The notes under the pieces are model-generated. The model ran no database searches and was not told where the DNA came from. It was given only the letters and a program-made list of their open reading frames with translations. From Rhodobacteraceae bacterium WD3A24 (lineage in GTDB: Bacteria > Pseudomonadota > Alphaproteobacteria > Rhodobacterales > Rhodobacteraceae), in assembly GCA_002967695.1 (NCBI GenBank), contig PUHN01000035.1, positions 1-38,110 of the forward strand: DNA of 38,110 nt. The letters run 5' to 3'. Below, piece by piece: positions 28,217 through 36,503 of the stretch. A program made the position numbers and the translations under genes. Numbering within the stretch: position 1 is the stretch's first letter; every line of letters starts with the position of its first letter.

Positions 28217-29052
28217 GCGGAACCTGGCATTCGCCCGCGCCGCCCGACGAGGTGCGGCTGCGGCCCGTGGGGCGGCTGCGCGCGTGGCTGCGCGGCGCCC
28301 TGGTCGCGGGGATGTTTCTGATCGCGACGATGCTGCTGCTCTCGCTGCGGCTGGTCGAGCGCCCTCTCTGCGGCCTGCGCCGTCCGGTCACGCCATGGCT
28401 GGCGCTTGGCGTTGCGCGCGCATCGCTGCGCGTCATCGGGCTGCGTGTGGTCATCCGGGGGCGTCCGATGCGTGCGCGCGGCGCAATCGTGTCCAACCAT
28501 GTCGGATGGATGGACATTCTCGTGCTCATGGCCGTTCAGCGGATGTTCTTTGTCGCCAAGGCGGAGGTGGGGGGCTGGCCCGGAATCGGCTGGATGGCCC
28601 GCCAGGCCGGCACCGTTTTCATCACCCGCAAGGGGCATGCGGCGCGCCACCAGAAGGAGTTGTTCGAGGCGCGCCTTCGCGCCGGGCATCGCCTGATGTT
28701 CTTCCCAGAGGGGACGAGCACGGACGGCCTGCGTGTTTTGCCATTCAAGTCAACGCTTTTCGAGGCGTTCTTTACCCCCGGTCTGAAGGATTTCATGCAT
28801 GTTCAGCCGGTCACGCTGCGCTACCGGCCGCCTGCGGGGGCCGATCCGCGCTTTTACGGCTGGTGGGGCGACATGGCGTTCGGGCCACACATGCTCAAGG
28901 TGCTCGCGGCGCGCCGTCAGGGCCAGGTGGAGGTCATCTTTCACCCTCCCGTCGGTGTGCGCGATTTCGAGGGTCGCAAGGCGCTCGCCCGTCACTGCGA
29001 GGCGACGATCCGCGCGGAAATCCCCGGCGGGCGCGACGAAGACGGCGCATGA
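28213..29052 (+). CDS. olsA: Lyso-ornithine lipid O-acyltransferase OlsA (PlsC family)
   Basis: 279 residues, second step of ornithine-lipid synthesis: adds the secondary acyl chain. One membrane segment (about 35-55) anchors the enzyme. The acyltransferase motifs are NHVGWMD (HxxxxD) and FFPEGTST, with FFVAKAEVGGWPGIGWMARQ between them, all of the PlsC family. The start is GTG 28213 (VSGTWHSPAPP), four bases before the olsB stop ends (GTGA overlap). Assignment to OlsA rather than another PlsC paralogue rests on the overlap with olsB. It converges with the ThiE-like gene, 9 bp away. Confidence 0.9.
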   Translation: MSGTWHSPAPPDEVRLRPVGRLRAWLRGALVAGMFLIATMLLLSLRLVERPLCGLRRPVTPWLALGVARASLRVIGLRVVIRGRPMRARGAIVSNHVGWMDILVLMAVQRMFFVAKAEVGGWPGIGWMARQAGTVFITRKGHAARHQKELFEARLRAGHRLMFFPEGTSTDGLRVLPFKSTLFEAFFTPGLKDFMHVQPVTLRYRPPAGADPRFYGWWGDMAFGPHMLKVLAARRQGQVEVIFHPPVGVRDFEGRKALARHCEATIRAEIPGGRDEDGA

Positions 29053-29061
29053 GCCCGCGCC

Positions 29062-29697
29062 TTACCCCAGCGGCGCGAGAAGGCGCTGCAGGGCCTCGGC
29101 CGCGTCGTCCTCGCTCCAGATTTCCTCGCCGATGGCGAAGAAATCGGTCACCGGCGCGAAAGCCTCGATCAGCGGGGGGGTGAGCGCGCCCTCGGCGACC
29201 ACCGGAAGCTCGATCATCTCTGACCACCAGGCAAAGATGTCACGCCCCGCCCGGCTGCCGTCGCCCAGCGGCGTCTCACCGACCGGGCCGAAGGCGACAT
29301 AATCGGCGCCCGCCTCGCCGGCGGTCATTCCGTCATGGCGGCTGGTGCCGCAGAAGCTGCCCACGATCGCGTCGCCGCCCAGCGCCTTGCGCGCCTTGCG
29401 CACGTTGCGCGCCCCATCCGACAGATGCACACCGTCAAGGCCGAGGCGCTGCGCCAGCAGAAAGTGATCCGCGATCACCAGCGCGACGTCGCGGGCGTGG
29501 GCGATCTCGCGCAGGGTGTCGGCGCCACGCGCGATGCGATCCTCGTCGCGGGTGGCCGGCGCAAGGCGGATGCAGGCGACCGGGACCGCATCGAGCACCG
29601 CCGCGAGCCGGTCGGCGAAGGCCGCCGGATCGAACTCCGGCGGCGTGATCAGATAGGTCTGCGGACGGTCGTCGGGATGCGTGTCGGGGGCGGACAT
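29062..29697 (-). CDS. ThiE/TenI-like thiamine phosphate synthase family protein
   Basis: 211 residues with a TIM-barrel outline of the ThiE/TenI family: IADHFLLAQRLGLDGVHLSD and AGEAGADYVAFGPVGETP match the D-R-x-x-L-A...DGVHL and GADY-GFGP blocks. However the N-terminal QLREK region that binds pyrimidine and phosphates is replaced by CIRLAP. The DR of ThiE's NDR motif is DH here, and the HT/S segment reads SFCGTSRHDG. The enzyme may therefore be a diverged synthase or have another role. It stands alone, with no other thiamine genes near. Start ATG 29697 with a weak site; divergent from the trmJ-like gene. Confidence 0.7.
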   Translation of the reverse strand: MSAPDTHPDDRPQTYLITPPEFDPAAFADRLAAVLDAVPVACIRLAPATRDEDRIARGADTLREIAHARDVALVIADHFLLAQRLGLDGVHLSDGARNVRKARKALGGDAIVGSFCGTSRHDGMTAGEAGADYVAFGPVGETPLGDGSRAGRDIFAWWSEMIELPVVAEGALTPPLIEAFAPVTDFFAIGEEIWSEDDAAEALQRLLAPLG

Positions 29698-29824
29698 GAG
29701 GCGGCCTGTTGTCGTGGTTGCCGCCTCACTTAACCGCAGCGGCGATGCGCCACAAGCGCGCCGCGCGGTCTTGCCCTCGCCCCGCGCCGGCCCTAAACCG
29801 GCCGCGCAGGAAAGGAAGCCCGCG

Positions 29825-30571
29825 ATGACCGATCCCGCCGCCGGTGCGGACCCCACTTTTGTTCTGGTCGAGCCGCAGATGGGCGAGAATATCGGCGCGG
29901 CCGCGCGGGCGATGTGGAATTTCGGGCTCGACGCGATGCGTCTCGTCGCCCCGCGCGACGGCTGGCCCAACCCCAAGGCCACCGCGATGGCCTCCGGCGC
30001 GAGCCGGGTTCTGGACCGGGCAGGGGTGTTTCCCGACCTGTCCGGTGCGATCGCCGATGCCGATTATGTTCTGGCCACCACGGCGCGGCCGCGGGGCATG
30101 ACCAAGCCGGTGCTCACGCCCGAGCGGGCGATGGAATACACGCGCGCGCTGTCGGCGCGGGGGCGTCATGTCGTCGTTCTTTTCGGCGGGGAGCGCGCGG
30201 GGCTGTCGAACGATCATGTCGCGCGCGCCAGTGCGGTGGTGTCGGTGCCGGTCAATCCCGACTTCGCCTCGCTCAATCTGGCCCAATGCGTGCTGTTGAT
30301 GGCCTATGAGTGGCGCCGTCAGAGCGACGGCGCGCCGGCCGAGGTGCTCGCCCTCGCGGGGACGGACATCGCCGGCGCGGTCGAGCGCGAGAAGCTCGGC
30401 GACCATTTCGAGGAAAAGCTCGAAGCGGCGGGGTTCTTCCTCCCCCCGCAAAAGGCGCCCGGAATGAAGCGCAATCTACGCAACATGCTCGCCCGTCTGC
30501 ACCTGACGCGCGCGGATGTGCAACTTCTGCATGGCGTGCTGCGCAAGCTCGCGCGGCGCGGGCCGCCTTGA
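29825..30571 (+). CDS. trmJ: tRNA 2'-O-methyltransferase, TrmJ/SPOUT family
   Basis: 248 residues. The SPOUT knot shows motif 1 EPQMGENIGAAARAMWNFGL, motif 2 VVLFGGERAGLSNDHVARA and motif 3 VPVNPDFASLNLAQCVLLMA. This is the TrmJ pattern, which methylates the ribose of nucleotide 32 in tRNA anticodon loops using SAM. A C-terminal helical extension (about 170-248) is present as in TrmJ. AAAGGAAG precedes ATG 29825. TrmJ is the best fit, but a paralogous TrmH-type target cannot be excluded. ctaA starts 46 bp downstream. Confidence 0.88.
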   Translation: MTDPAAGADPTFVLVEPQMGENIGAAARAMWNFGLDAMRLVAPRDGWPNPKATAMASGASRVLDRAGVFPDLSGAIADADYVLATTARPRGMTKPVLTPERAMEYTRALSARGRHVVVLFGGERAGLSNDHVARASAVVSVPVNPDFASLNLAQCVLLMAYEWRRQSDGAPAEVLALAGTDIAGAVEREKLGDHFEEKLEAAGFFLPPQKAPGMKRNLRNMLARLHLTRADVQLLHGVLRKLARRGPP

Positions 30572-30617
30572 AGCGGGCATGCGCCGGCCCTACCGTTGGC
30601 GCCGACAGGAGAACGCG

Positions 30618-31751
30618 ATGGCAAAGAACCGCAACATTTTCGAGGAGGTCGAAACGCCCCGGCGCGAGGCGCCCGTCCGGACCGGCGGGATCGAGCGGCC
30701 CGGCGCGCGCGGGGCGCTGCGGCTGTGGCTGATGGCGCTGTTCGCGCTGGTCGCGCTGATGATCGCGGTCGGCGGGCTCACGCGGCTGACCGAGTCGGGG
30801 CTGTCGATCACCGAATGGGCGCCGATGCGTGGGGCGTTGCCGCCGATGGGCGAGGCCGCCTGGATGGAGGCCTTCGACCGCTACCGCGAAACCTCGCAAT
30901 ACGAGATGCTCAACCGCGGCATGACGCTGGCGGAGTTCAAGACGATCTACTGGTGGGAATGGGGCCATCGCCAGCTCGGCCGGCTGGTCGGGCTGGTCTG
31001 GGCGGTCGGCTTCGTCTGGTTCTGGGCGCGCGGCGGGATTCCGCGCGGCTGGACGGGGCGCCTGCTGGGGCTGGGCGCTCTGGGCGGGCTGCAGGGCGCG
31101 ATCGGGTGGTGGATGGTCGCCTCCGGTCTGGGCGAGGGCATGGTCGCGGTGGCGTCCTACCGCCTCGCGGTGCATCTGGGGCTGGCTTTCGTCATTCTCG
31201 GGCTCATCGCGTGGTATGTCCTCCGGCTGGGGCGCAGCGATGCCGATCTGCTCCAGGCGCGCCGCGCGCGTGAGCCTCGGCTCTTCGCACTCACCACCGG
31301 GCTGATGCATCTCGCCTTTGTCCAGATCCTGCTGGGCGCGCTGGTTGCGGGGATCGACGCCGGGCGCGGCTATACGGATTGGCCGCTGATGCACGGCGTG
31401 TTCTTCCCGCCCGAGAGCTTCGACCTCTCGCCGTGGTGGCGCAATTTCTTCGAGAATCCGGCGCTGGTGCAGTTCATCCACAGGATGGCGGGGTATCTTC
31501 TGCTGGCTCTGGCCGTGGCGATGTGGCTGCGCGGGCGGCGCAGCCCGAACACCGCCACCCGCTGGGCGGCGCACTGGGCCACCGCGATTCTGGGCGCGCA
31601 GGTGGCTTTGGGCATCGTCACGGTGATGAACGCCGCGCCCTGGCATCTGGCGATCGCGCATCAGGTGACGGCGGTGGTTCTGTGGGTTCTGATCCTGCGG
31701 GCGCGGTTCCTCGCGCTCTATCCGGCGCATCAATCGGTACGGGGGCGGTGA
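30618..31751 (+). CDS. ctaA: Heme A synthase CtaA
   Basis: 377 residues, inner membrane, converts haem O to haem A for aa3-type cytochrome oxidase. About eight membrane segments. The haem-binding histidines are visible in WGHRQLGRLVG, AVHLGLAF, FIHRMAGYLL and AIAHQVTAVV. The sequence begins VGGLTRLTESGLSITEWAPM, the family signature. The cysteine pair of Bacillus-type CtaA is absent, as in alphaproteobacterial enzymes. ACAGGAGAA sits before ATG 30618. The stop shares a base with the next start (TGATG). No cta or cox genes are next to it, so it is detached from the oxidase operon. Confidence 0.95.
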   Translation: MAKNRNIFEEVETPRREAPVRTGGIERPGARGALRLWLMALFALVALMIAVGGLTRLTESGLSITEWAPMRGALPPMGEAAWMEAFDRYRETSQYEMLNRGMTLAEFKTIYWWEWGHRQLGRLVGLVWAVGFVWFWARGGIPRGWTGRLLGLGALGGLQGAIGWWMVASGLGEGMVAVASYRLAVHLGLAFVILGLIAWYVLRLGRSDADLLQARRAREPRLFALTTGLMHLAFVQILLGALVAGIDAGRGYTDWPLMHGVFFPPESFDLSPWWRNFFENPALVQFIHRMAGYLLLALAVAMWLRGRRSPNTATRWAAHWATAILGAQVALGIVTVMNAAPWHLAIAHQVTAVVLWVLILRARFLALYPAHQSVRGR

Positions 31752-33223
31752 TGACGGCGTATGACGAGCTTCTCGAACATGCGCGGACGACCATGGCGCT
31801 GTCGCAGGTGATGGGCCGGCTCGGCTGGGATCAGGAGACGATGATGCCGCGCGGCGCGGCCGCGCAACGCTCCGAGGAGATGGCCGCGCTGGAGGGCGTG
31901 CTGCATGCCCGCCGGGTCGATCCCCGCATCGGCGAATGGATCGAACGCGCCGAGCCGCCCGACGCGGCCGGGGCGGCGCAGCTGCGCCTGATCGCGCGCG
32001 ACCACCAGCGTGCCGTGCGGGTGCCCGAGCGGCTGGCCACCGAACTGGCCCGCGCGACCAGCATCAGCCAGGGCGTGTGGGCCGAGGCGCGCGAGCGCGA
32101 CGACATCGCCCATTTCCTGCCCCATCTGGACGAGGTGCTGCGGCTTCGGCGCGAGGAGGCCGCGGCGCTGGCCGATGGCGGTGATCCGTATGACGCGCTG
32201 CTCGCCGGCTACGAGCCGGGCGCGACGGGCGCCGGGATCGCCGCGATGTTCGAGCGCATGCGGCCGCGCCTTGTCGCTTTGCGCGATCGGGTGCTGGGCT
32301 CGGCGCTGCACCCGCCGCCCCTTCGCGGCCTGTTTCCGCGCGAGGCGCAGCTCCGGCTCGCGCGGCGCATGGCCGAGGCGTTCGGTTACGACTTTTCGCG
32401 CGGGCGGCTGGATCTGGCTGTCCATCCCTTCTCATCCGGGTCGGGCGCGGATGTGCGCATCACCACGCGGGTGGCCGAGGACGACCCCTTCAACTGCCTC
32501 TATTCGACGATCCACGAGGTCGGCCACGCCACCTATGAGCAGGCGATCGACGACTCCCATGCGCTCACGCCGGTGGGGCAGGGGGTGTCGATGGGCGTGC
32601 ATGAAAGCCAGAGCCGCTGCTATGAGAACCAGATCGCACGCTCGCGCGCCTTCACCGGGTTTCTCCGCGCGAAGATGACCGAGGAATTCGGCGATCTCGG
32701 CCTGCGCGGCGCCGACGCCTTTCACGCCACGGTCAACCGCGTGGCCCCCGGTTTCATCCGAACCGAGGCCGATGAGGTGCATTACAACCTGCACATCATG
32801 CTGCGGTTTGATCTCGAGCGCGCGCTGATCACCGGCGATCTGGACGTCGCCGACCTCGAGGAGGCATGGAATGCCCGTTTCGCCGCGGATTTCGGCCTGC
32901 CGGTGGACCGGCCCGCCCACGGGGTGCTGCAGGATGTTCACTGGTCGATCGGGCTGTTCGGGTATTTCCCGACCTATGCGCTGGGCAACGTGTATGCCGG
33001 CTGCCTGCATCAGGCGATGCGGGCCGACCTTCCCGACCTGGACGATCATCTCGCCGCCGGCGACCCGGCGCCGGCGACGGCGTGGCTGCGCGACATGGTC
33101 CAGCGCCACGGCGGGCTCTATGAGCCCGCCGAGCTGATCACCCGCGCCACCGGCGCGCAGCCCTCGGAGGGGCCGCTTCTGGATTATCTGGAGGCCAAGT
33201 TCGGCGCCATTTACTGGGTCTGA
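31751..33223 (+). CDS. M32 family (Taq-type) metallocarboxypeptidase
   Basis: 490 residues, cytosolic, mostly helical. The zinc site is the HEXXH motif in TIHEVGHATYEQ, with the following GVHESQSRCYEN block holding the third ligand, both typical of M32. The family N-terminus YDELLEHARTTMALSQVMGR and the C-terminal DVHWSIGLFGYFPTYALGN are present. It removes C-terminal residues from peptides, probably in peptide turnover. It starts in TGATG with ctaA and is co-translated, although the functions are unrelated. Converges on the crotonase-fold gene, 21 bp away. Confidence 0.93.
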   Translation: MTAYDELLEHARTTMALSQVMGRLGWDQETMMPRGAAAQRSEEMAALEGVLHARRVDPRIGEWIERAEPPDAAGAAQLRLIARDHQRAVRVPERLATELARATSISQGVWAEARERDDIAHFLPHLDEVLRLRREEAAALADGGDPYDALLAGYEPGATGAGIAAMFERMRPRLVALRDRVLGSALHPPPLRGLFPREAQLRLARRMAEAFGYDFSRGRLDLAVHPFSSGSGADVRITTRVAEDDPFNCLYSTIHEVGHATYEQAIDDSHALTPVGQGVSMGVHESQSRCYENQIARSRAFTGFLRAKMTEEFGDLGLRGADAFHATVNRVAPGFIRTEADEVHYNLHIMLRFDLERALITGDLDVADLEEAWNARFAADFGLPVDRPAHGVLQDVHWSIGLFGYFPTYALGNVYAGCLHQAMRADLPDLDDHLAAGDPAPATAWLRDMVQRHGGLYEPAELITRATGAQPSEGPLLDYLEAKFGAIYWV

Positions 33224-33244
33224 GCCGCGCGGGCAGGCCGCGCG

Positions 33245-34036
33245 CTATTGCTGCCAGTCGGGGCGGCGCTTGTCGAGGAAGGCCGAGATGCCCTCGTCGG
33301 TGTCGCGCCACAGCATGTTCTCGACCATCGCGTTGCCCGCGTGCTCATAGGCGGCGGCGAGGTCCATCTGCGCCTGCTCGTAGAAAGTGCGCTTGCCGAT
33401 CCGCACGGCCGGGGCCAGCTTGGCGGCGACGCTGTCGGCGAGCTCGCGCGTGGCGGCGTCGAGCGTCTCGGGCGCGGCGACACGGTTGACCAGGCCAAGC
33501 TCGCGCGCGCGCACCGCGTCGACGAACTCGCCCGTCGTGAGCATCTCGAAGGCGTGCTTGCGGGGAATGTTGCGGGCCAGCGCCACCATCGGCGTCGAGC
33601 AGAACAGCCCGATGGACACGCCGTTGACACCGAACCGCGTGCCCTCCGCCGCCACCGCCATGTCGCAGGTGGCGACAAGCTGGCACCCCGCCGCCGTGGC
33701 GATCCCGTGGACCTGCGCGATCACCGGCTGGGGCAGGCGCGGGATCATCTGCATGACCTCCGAGCAGCGCGCGAACAGGTCGGCGAAATAGGCGCGCCCG
33801 TCATCGGGGGCCTGCCGGCCGGCCTGCATTTCCTTCAGATCATGGCCCGCGCAGAATGCCTTGCCCGCGCCGCGCAGGATCACGGCGCGGATGGTTCCGT
33901 CGCCGGCGAGGTCGTCAAAGCTGCGGGCCAGGGCGGCGAGCATGTCGTCGGACAGCGCGTTGAGCGCGTCGGGGCGGTTCATGGTCAGCCGGGCGACGGG
34001 CCCGTCATCCTCGCGCAGCAGCAAATCGTCGCTCAT
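33245..34036 (-). CDS. Enoyl-CoA hydratase/isomerase family protein lacking both catalytic Glu
   Basis: 263 residues with the crotonase fold: RLTMNRPDALNALSDDMLAA, VILRGAGKAFCAGHDLKEMQ (CoA-binding and oxyanion loop) and HGIATAAGCQLVATCDMAVA. The two glutamates that catalyse hydration in classical crotonase are replaced: Gln in GCQLVATCD and Gly in FGVNGVSIGLF. True hydratase activity is therefore doubtful; it resembles the ECHDC3-like branch. Other crotonase reactions, such as hydrolase, isomerase or binding roles, are possible. GGAGGG lies before ATG 34036. It stands alone between the M32 gene and speE. Confidence 0.85.
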   Translation of the reverse strand: MSDDLLLREDDGPVARLTMNRPDALNALSDDMLAALARSFDDLAGDGTIRAVILRGAGKAFCAGHDLKEMQAGRQAPDDGRAYFADLFARCSEVMQMIPRLPQPVIAQVHGIATAAGCQLVATCDMAVAAEGTRFGVNGVSIGLFCSTPMVALARNIPRKHAFEMLTTGEFVDAVRARELGLVNRVAAPETLDAATRELADSVAAKLAPAVRIGKRTFYEQAQMDLAAAYEHAGNAMVENMLWRDTDEGISAFLDKRRPDWQQ

Positions 34037-34131
34037 GGTCTCGCTCCCTCCGTATGCCGCGACTTTATGCGCCGCCGGCGCCGAGGAAAAGCGGCAGACG
34101 CTCTGTGAACGCCCCGCCTACCGCGCCGGTC

Positions 34132-34977
34132 TCAGGGCAGCAGACGCGCCACGTATCCAGGCAGGGCGAAGGCGGCCTTGTGAACCTCCGGCGTGTAATA
34201 GTCGGGAGAAAACCCGGCCTCGGCCAGTCGCCCGTGCAGCGTCGCGGCGCTCACCTCGCTCGCCTCGCCATCGGTGCCCCAGCCGAAGGCCATCGGCCCG
34301 CCGGCATAGGTGGGCACCGTGGCGAGATAGCAGCCCCAATCGGAAAACAGCGCCTTGAAAGCGCGCATCGTGTTGGTGAGCTCCTCGGGCTGGAGGAAGG
34401 GCACGCCGTTTTGCGTCACGAGGATGCCACGCGGCGTCAGCCGCCGCTTGGCATGGCCGTAGAAACTGTCGGTGAACAGCACCTCGCCCGGCCCGATCGG
34501 GTCGGTCGAGTCGATGATGATGACGTCGAAGGTGTCGCTGCCCCCGCGCATGTAGTCAGCGCCATCGGCGATCACGACCTCGAGCCGTGGGTCGTCGAAG
34601 GCGCCCTCCGACAGCTCGGGCAGGTAGTGCCGGGCGAAGTCGATCACGCCGGCGTCGATCTCGACCATCGTGACATGCTCGATGGCCGGGTGACGCAGCA
34701 CCTCGCGCGCCATGCCGCCATCGCCGCCGCCCACGATCAGCACGCGCCGGGCCGCGCCGTGGGCGAGGATCGGCACATGGGTGAGCATCTCGTGATAGAT
34801 GAAGTTGTCGCCCTCGGTGGTCTGGACGACGTCGTCGAGCGTGAGTACCCGGCCGAAACGCGCATTCTCGAACACGCGCAGGCTCTGATGCTCGGTCTCG
34901 GAGTCGTAAAGCACCCGCTCGACCTTCAGCGCCTGGGCGTAATCGGGATGGAGCGTCTCGCGCAGCCAGTCGCTCAT
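34132..34977 (-). CDS. speE: Spermidine synthase (polyamine aminopropyltransferase) SpeE
   Basis: 281 residues, cytosolic. It transfers the aminopropyl group of decarboxylated SAM to putrescine. The N-terminal beta domain is followed by the Rossmann fold with VLIVGGGDGGMAREVLRHP, MVEIDAGVIDFARHYLP, the DSTDPIGPGEVLF catalytic block and VTQNGVPFLQ. All substrate-binding acids are present. The start ATG overlaps the speD stop in ATGA, so the enzyme is made with the decarboxylase that supplies its substrate. Gene order speD-speE is common. Confidence 0.96.
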   Translation of the reverse strand: MSDWLRETLHPDYAQALKVERVLYDSETEHQSLRVFENARFGRVLTLDDVVQTTEGDNFIYHEMLTHVPILAHGAARRVLIVGGGDGGMAREVLRHPAIEHVTMVEIDAGVIDFARHYLPELSEGAFDDPRLEVVIADGADYMRGGSDTFDVIIIDSTDPIGPGEVLFTDSFYGHAKRRLTPRGILVTQNGVPFLQPEELTNTMRAFKALFSDWGCYLATVPTYAGGPMAFGWGTDGEASEVSAATLHGRLAEAGFSPDYYTPEVHKAAFALPGYVARLLP

Positions 34978-35510
34978 GCCGCCCGGTCCTCGACGACCAG
35001 CCCGTCGCCGCGCAGCAGTTCCCGCACGCGCACGTCCTCGGTGCCGAAGGCCGCGCGCAGCACATCGACCGCCCGCCACGGCGTCGCGTCGCCGCACATG
35101 AAGACATCGAACGCGCCGTAGCCGATCTCGGGCCATGTGTGGACCGAGATGTGGCTTTCGGCCAGCACCGCGACCCCGCTGACGCCCTGCGGCGAGAACT
35201 TGTGCGTGTGAATGTGCAGAAGCGTCGCGCCGCATTCCTCGACGCAGTCGCGGAATGCCTGCTGGATACGCGCCTCCTCGTCGAGCCCGTGACCGTTCAC
35301 GACCTCGATGATCAGATGCGTGCCCGCAAACACACGCCCGTCGCGGCGGATGAAATGGTCTTCGCGCGCGTCATCGAGCAGGTCCGCATTCGACGCGCCC
35401 CCGCGGGGGCCCTCGACAGTGACGGGTGCAGCCTCGCGGCTGCGGAGGTCTTCCGCGTGGGCGCCTGTCTCCAGACCGATCCCCAGTTGGAAGAGGTTGG
35501 CGTCATCCAT
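34974..35510 (-). CDS. speD: S-adenosylmethionine decarboxylase proenzyme SpeD
   Basis: 178 residues. The core GTHLIIEVVNGHGLDE...CGATLLHIHTHKFSPQG is class 1 bacterial SpeD. The self-cleavage site is AESHISVHTWPE, where Ser becomes the pyruvoyl group of the alpha chain. His and Cys (DVFMCGD) of the active site are present. An N-terminal extension of about 60 residues (MDDANLFQLGIGLETGAHAE and an acidic linker) precedes the core and is longer than in most relatives. A clear AAGGGGGAG stands before ATG 35510. Overlaps speE by ATGA. Confidence 0.95.
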   Translation of the reverse strand: MDDANLFQLGIGLETGAHAEDLRSREAAPVTVEGPRGGASNADLLDDAREDHFIRRDGRVFAGTHLIIEVVNGHGLDEEARIQQAFRDCVEECGATLLHIHTHKFSPQGVSGVAVLAESHISVHTWPEIGYGAFDVFMCGDATPWRAVDVLRAAFGTEDVRVRELLRGDGLVVEDRAA

Positions 35511-35679
35511 GACCGCTCCCCCTTCTACCAGCAGATTGAATCCAGGGGTACCTTAGCGCCCCCCCGGCACCCGCCGGGGTTGGGATCGGACCCGCATGTC
35601 CGCCGGCACCTAGGCCCCGGCCGCGATTCACGCAAGGGCCGATCGGGGTGCGGGAGGAATTTCTTTTGCGCCGCGGCGT
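35511..35679. other. Intergenic region between slipin and speD
   Basis: 170 bp with the presumed speD promoter and leader on the minus strand. It contains runs of C/G (35559-35580) and short palindromes but no hexamer pair, riboswitch or RNA gene that I can name. Confidence 0.3.
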
Positions 35680-35701
35680 GGCGTTGCGCACGGGCAACGC
35701 C
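35680..35701 (-). terminator. Hairpin behind the slipin gene
   Basis: A perfect 8-bp stem (35680-35687 with 35694-35701) with a 6-nt loop, 3 nt after the slipin stop codon. No T-run, so termination is inferred from position. Confidence 0.5.
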
Positions 35702-35704
35702 GGC

Positions 35705-36472
35705 TCATTCCTTTTTGAGCCCCGGTACCATGCCGGCAAGCTCCATCGGGAAGGGGAAGACGATGGTCGAACTCTTGTCGCCGGCGATGAAGTTGAGCGA
35801 GGAAAGATAGCGCAACTGCATCGCGCCGGGGTCGCGGGCCATGATCTCGGCCGCTTCGAGCAGTTTCTGCGCCGCCTGCTGTTCGCCCTCGGCGTTGATG
35901 ACCTTGGCGCGGCGCTCGCGCTCGGCCTCGGCCTGCCGGGCGATGGCGCGGATCATCGACTCGGCGATATCGACATGCTTGATCTCGACATTGGCGACCT
36001 TGATGCCCCAGGCCTCGGTCTGGCTGTCGAGGATTTCCTGTATGTCGTTGTTGAGTTTGTCGCGGTCGGCGAGCATCTCGTCGAGTTCGTGCTTGCCCAG
36101 CACCGCGCGCAGAGTTGTCTGCGCCAGTTCGCTGGTCGCCGACATGAAGTTTTCCACCTGGATGGTGGCCCGCTCCGCGTCCATCACGCGGAAATAGATC
36201 ACCGCCGAGACGTTGACCGACACGTTGTCCTTGCTGATGACGTCCTGCTTGGGCACGTCGAGGACCACCGTGCGCAGATCGACCCGCACCATCTGCTGGA
36301 TGAGCGGGATGAGGATGATCAGCCCCGGCCCCTTGGTGCCGGTATAGCGGCCGAGGGTGAAGACGACGGCGCGCTCGTATTCGCGCAGGATGCGGATGGC
36401 CGCGCCGAGGAACGCGACGACGAGCACCACGAGCACGACGTAAAACGTCAGGTCTTGAAAGATCAGGTCCAT
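35705..36472 (-). CDS. Slipin/stomatin-like SPFH protein (YbbK/QmcA type)
   Basis: 255 residues. One N-terminal membrane segment (about 5-27), then an SPFH/band-7 domain: [40 protein letters not shown], and [21 protein letters not shown] charged coiled coil follows ([20 protein letters not shown]). Such proteins form membrane-anchored oligomers and microdomains. The gene follows nfeD by 31 nt in the same direction; NfeD-slipin pairs are a known functional unit in which the NfeD protease cleaves the slipin C-terminus. The C-terminal VPGLKKE is short but includes the hydrophobic [11 protein letters not shown] stretch. GGAGG precedes ATG 36472. Confidence 0.93.
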   Translation of the reverse strand: MDLIFQDLTFYVVLVVLVVAFLGAAIRILREYERAVVFTLGRYTGTKGPGLIILIPLIQQMVRVDLRTVVLDVPKQDVISKDNVSVNVSAVIYFRVMDAERATIQVENFMSATSELAQTTLRAVLGKHELDEMLADRDKLNNDIQEILDSQTEAWGIKVANVEIKHVDIAESMIRAIARQAEAERERRAKVINAEGEQQAAQKLLEAAEIMARDPGAMQLRYLSSLNFIAGDKSSTIVFPFPMELAGMVPGLKKE

Positions 36473-36503
36473 TTTCAGCCTCCGATGCTGGAGCCCCGCG
36501 CGG

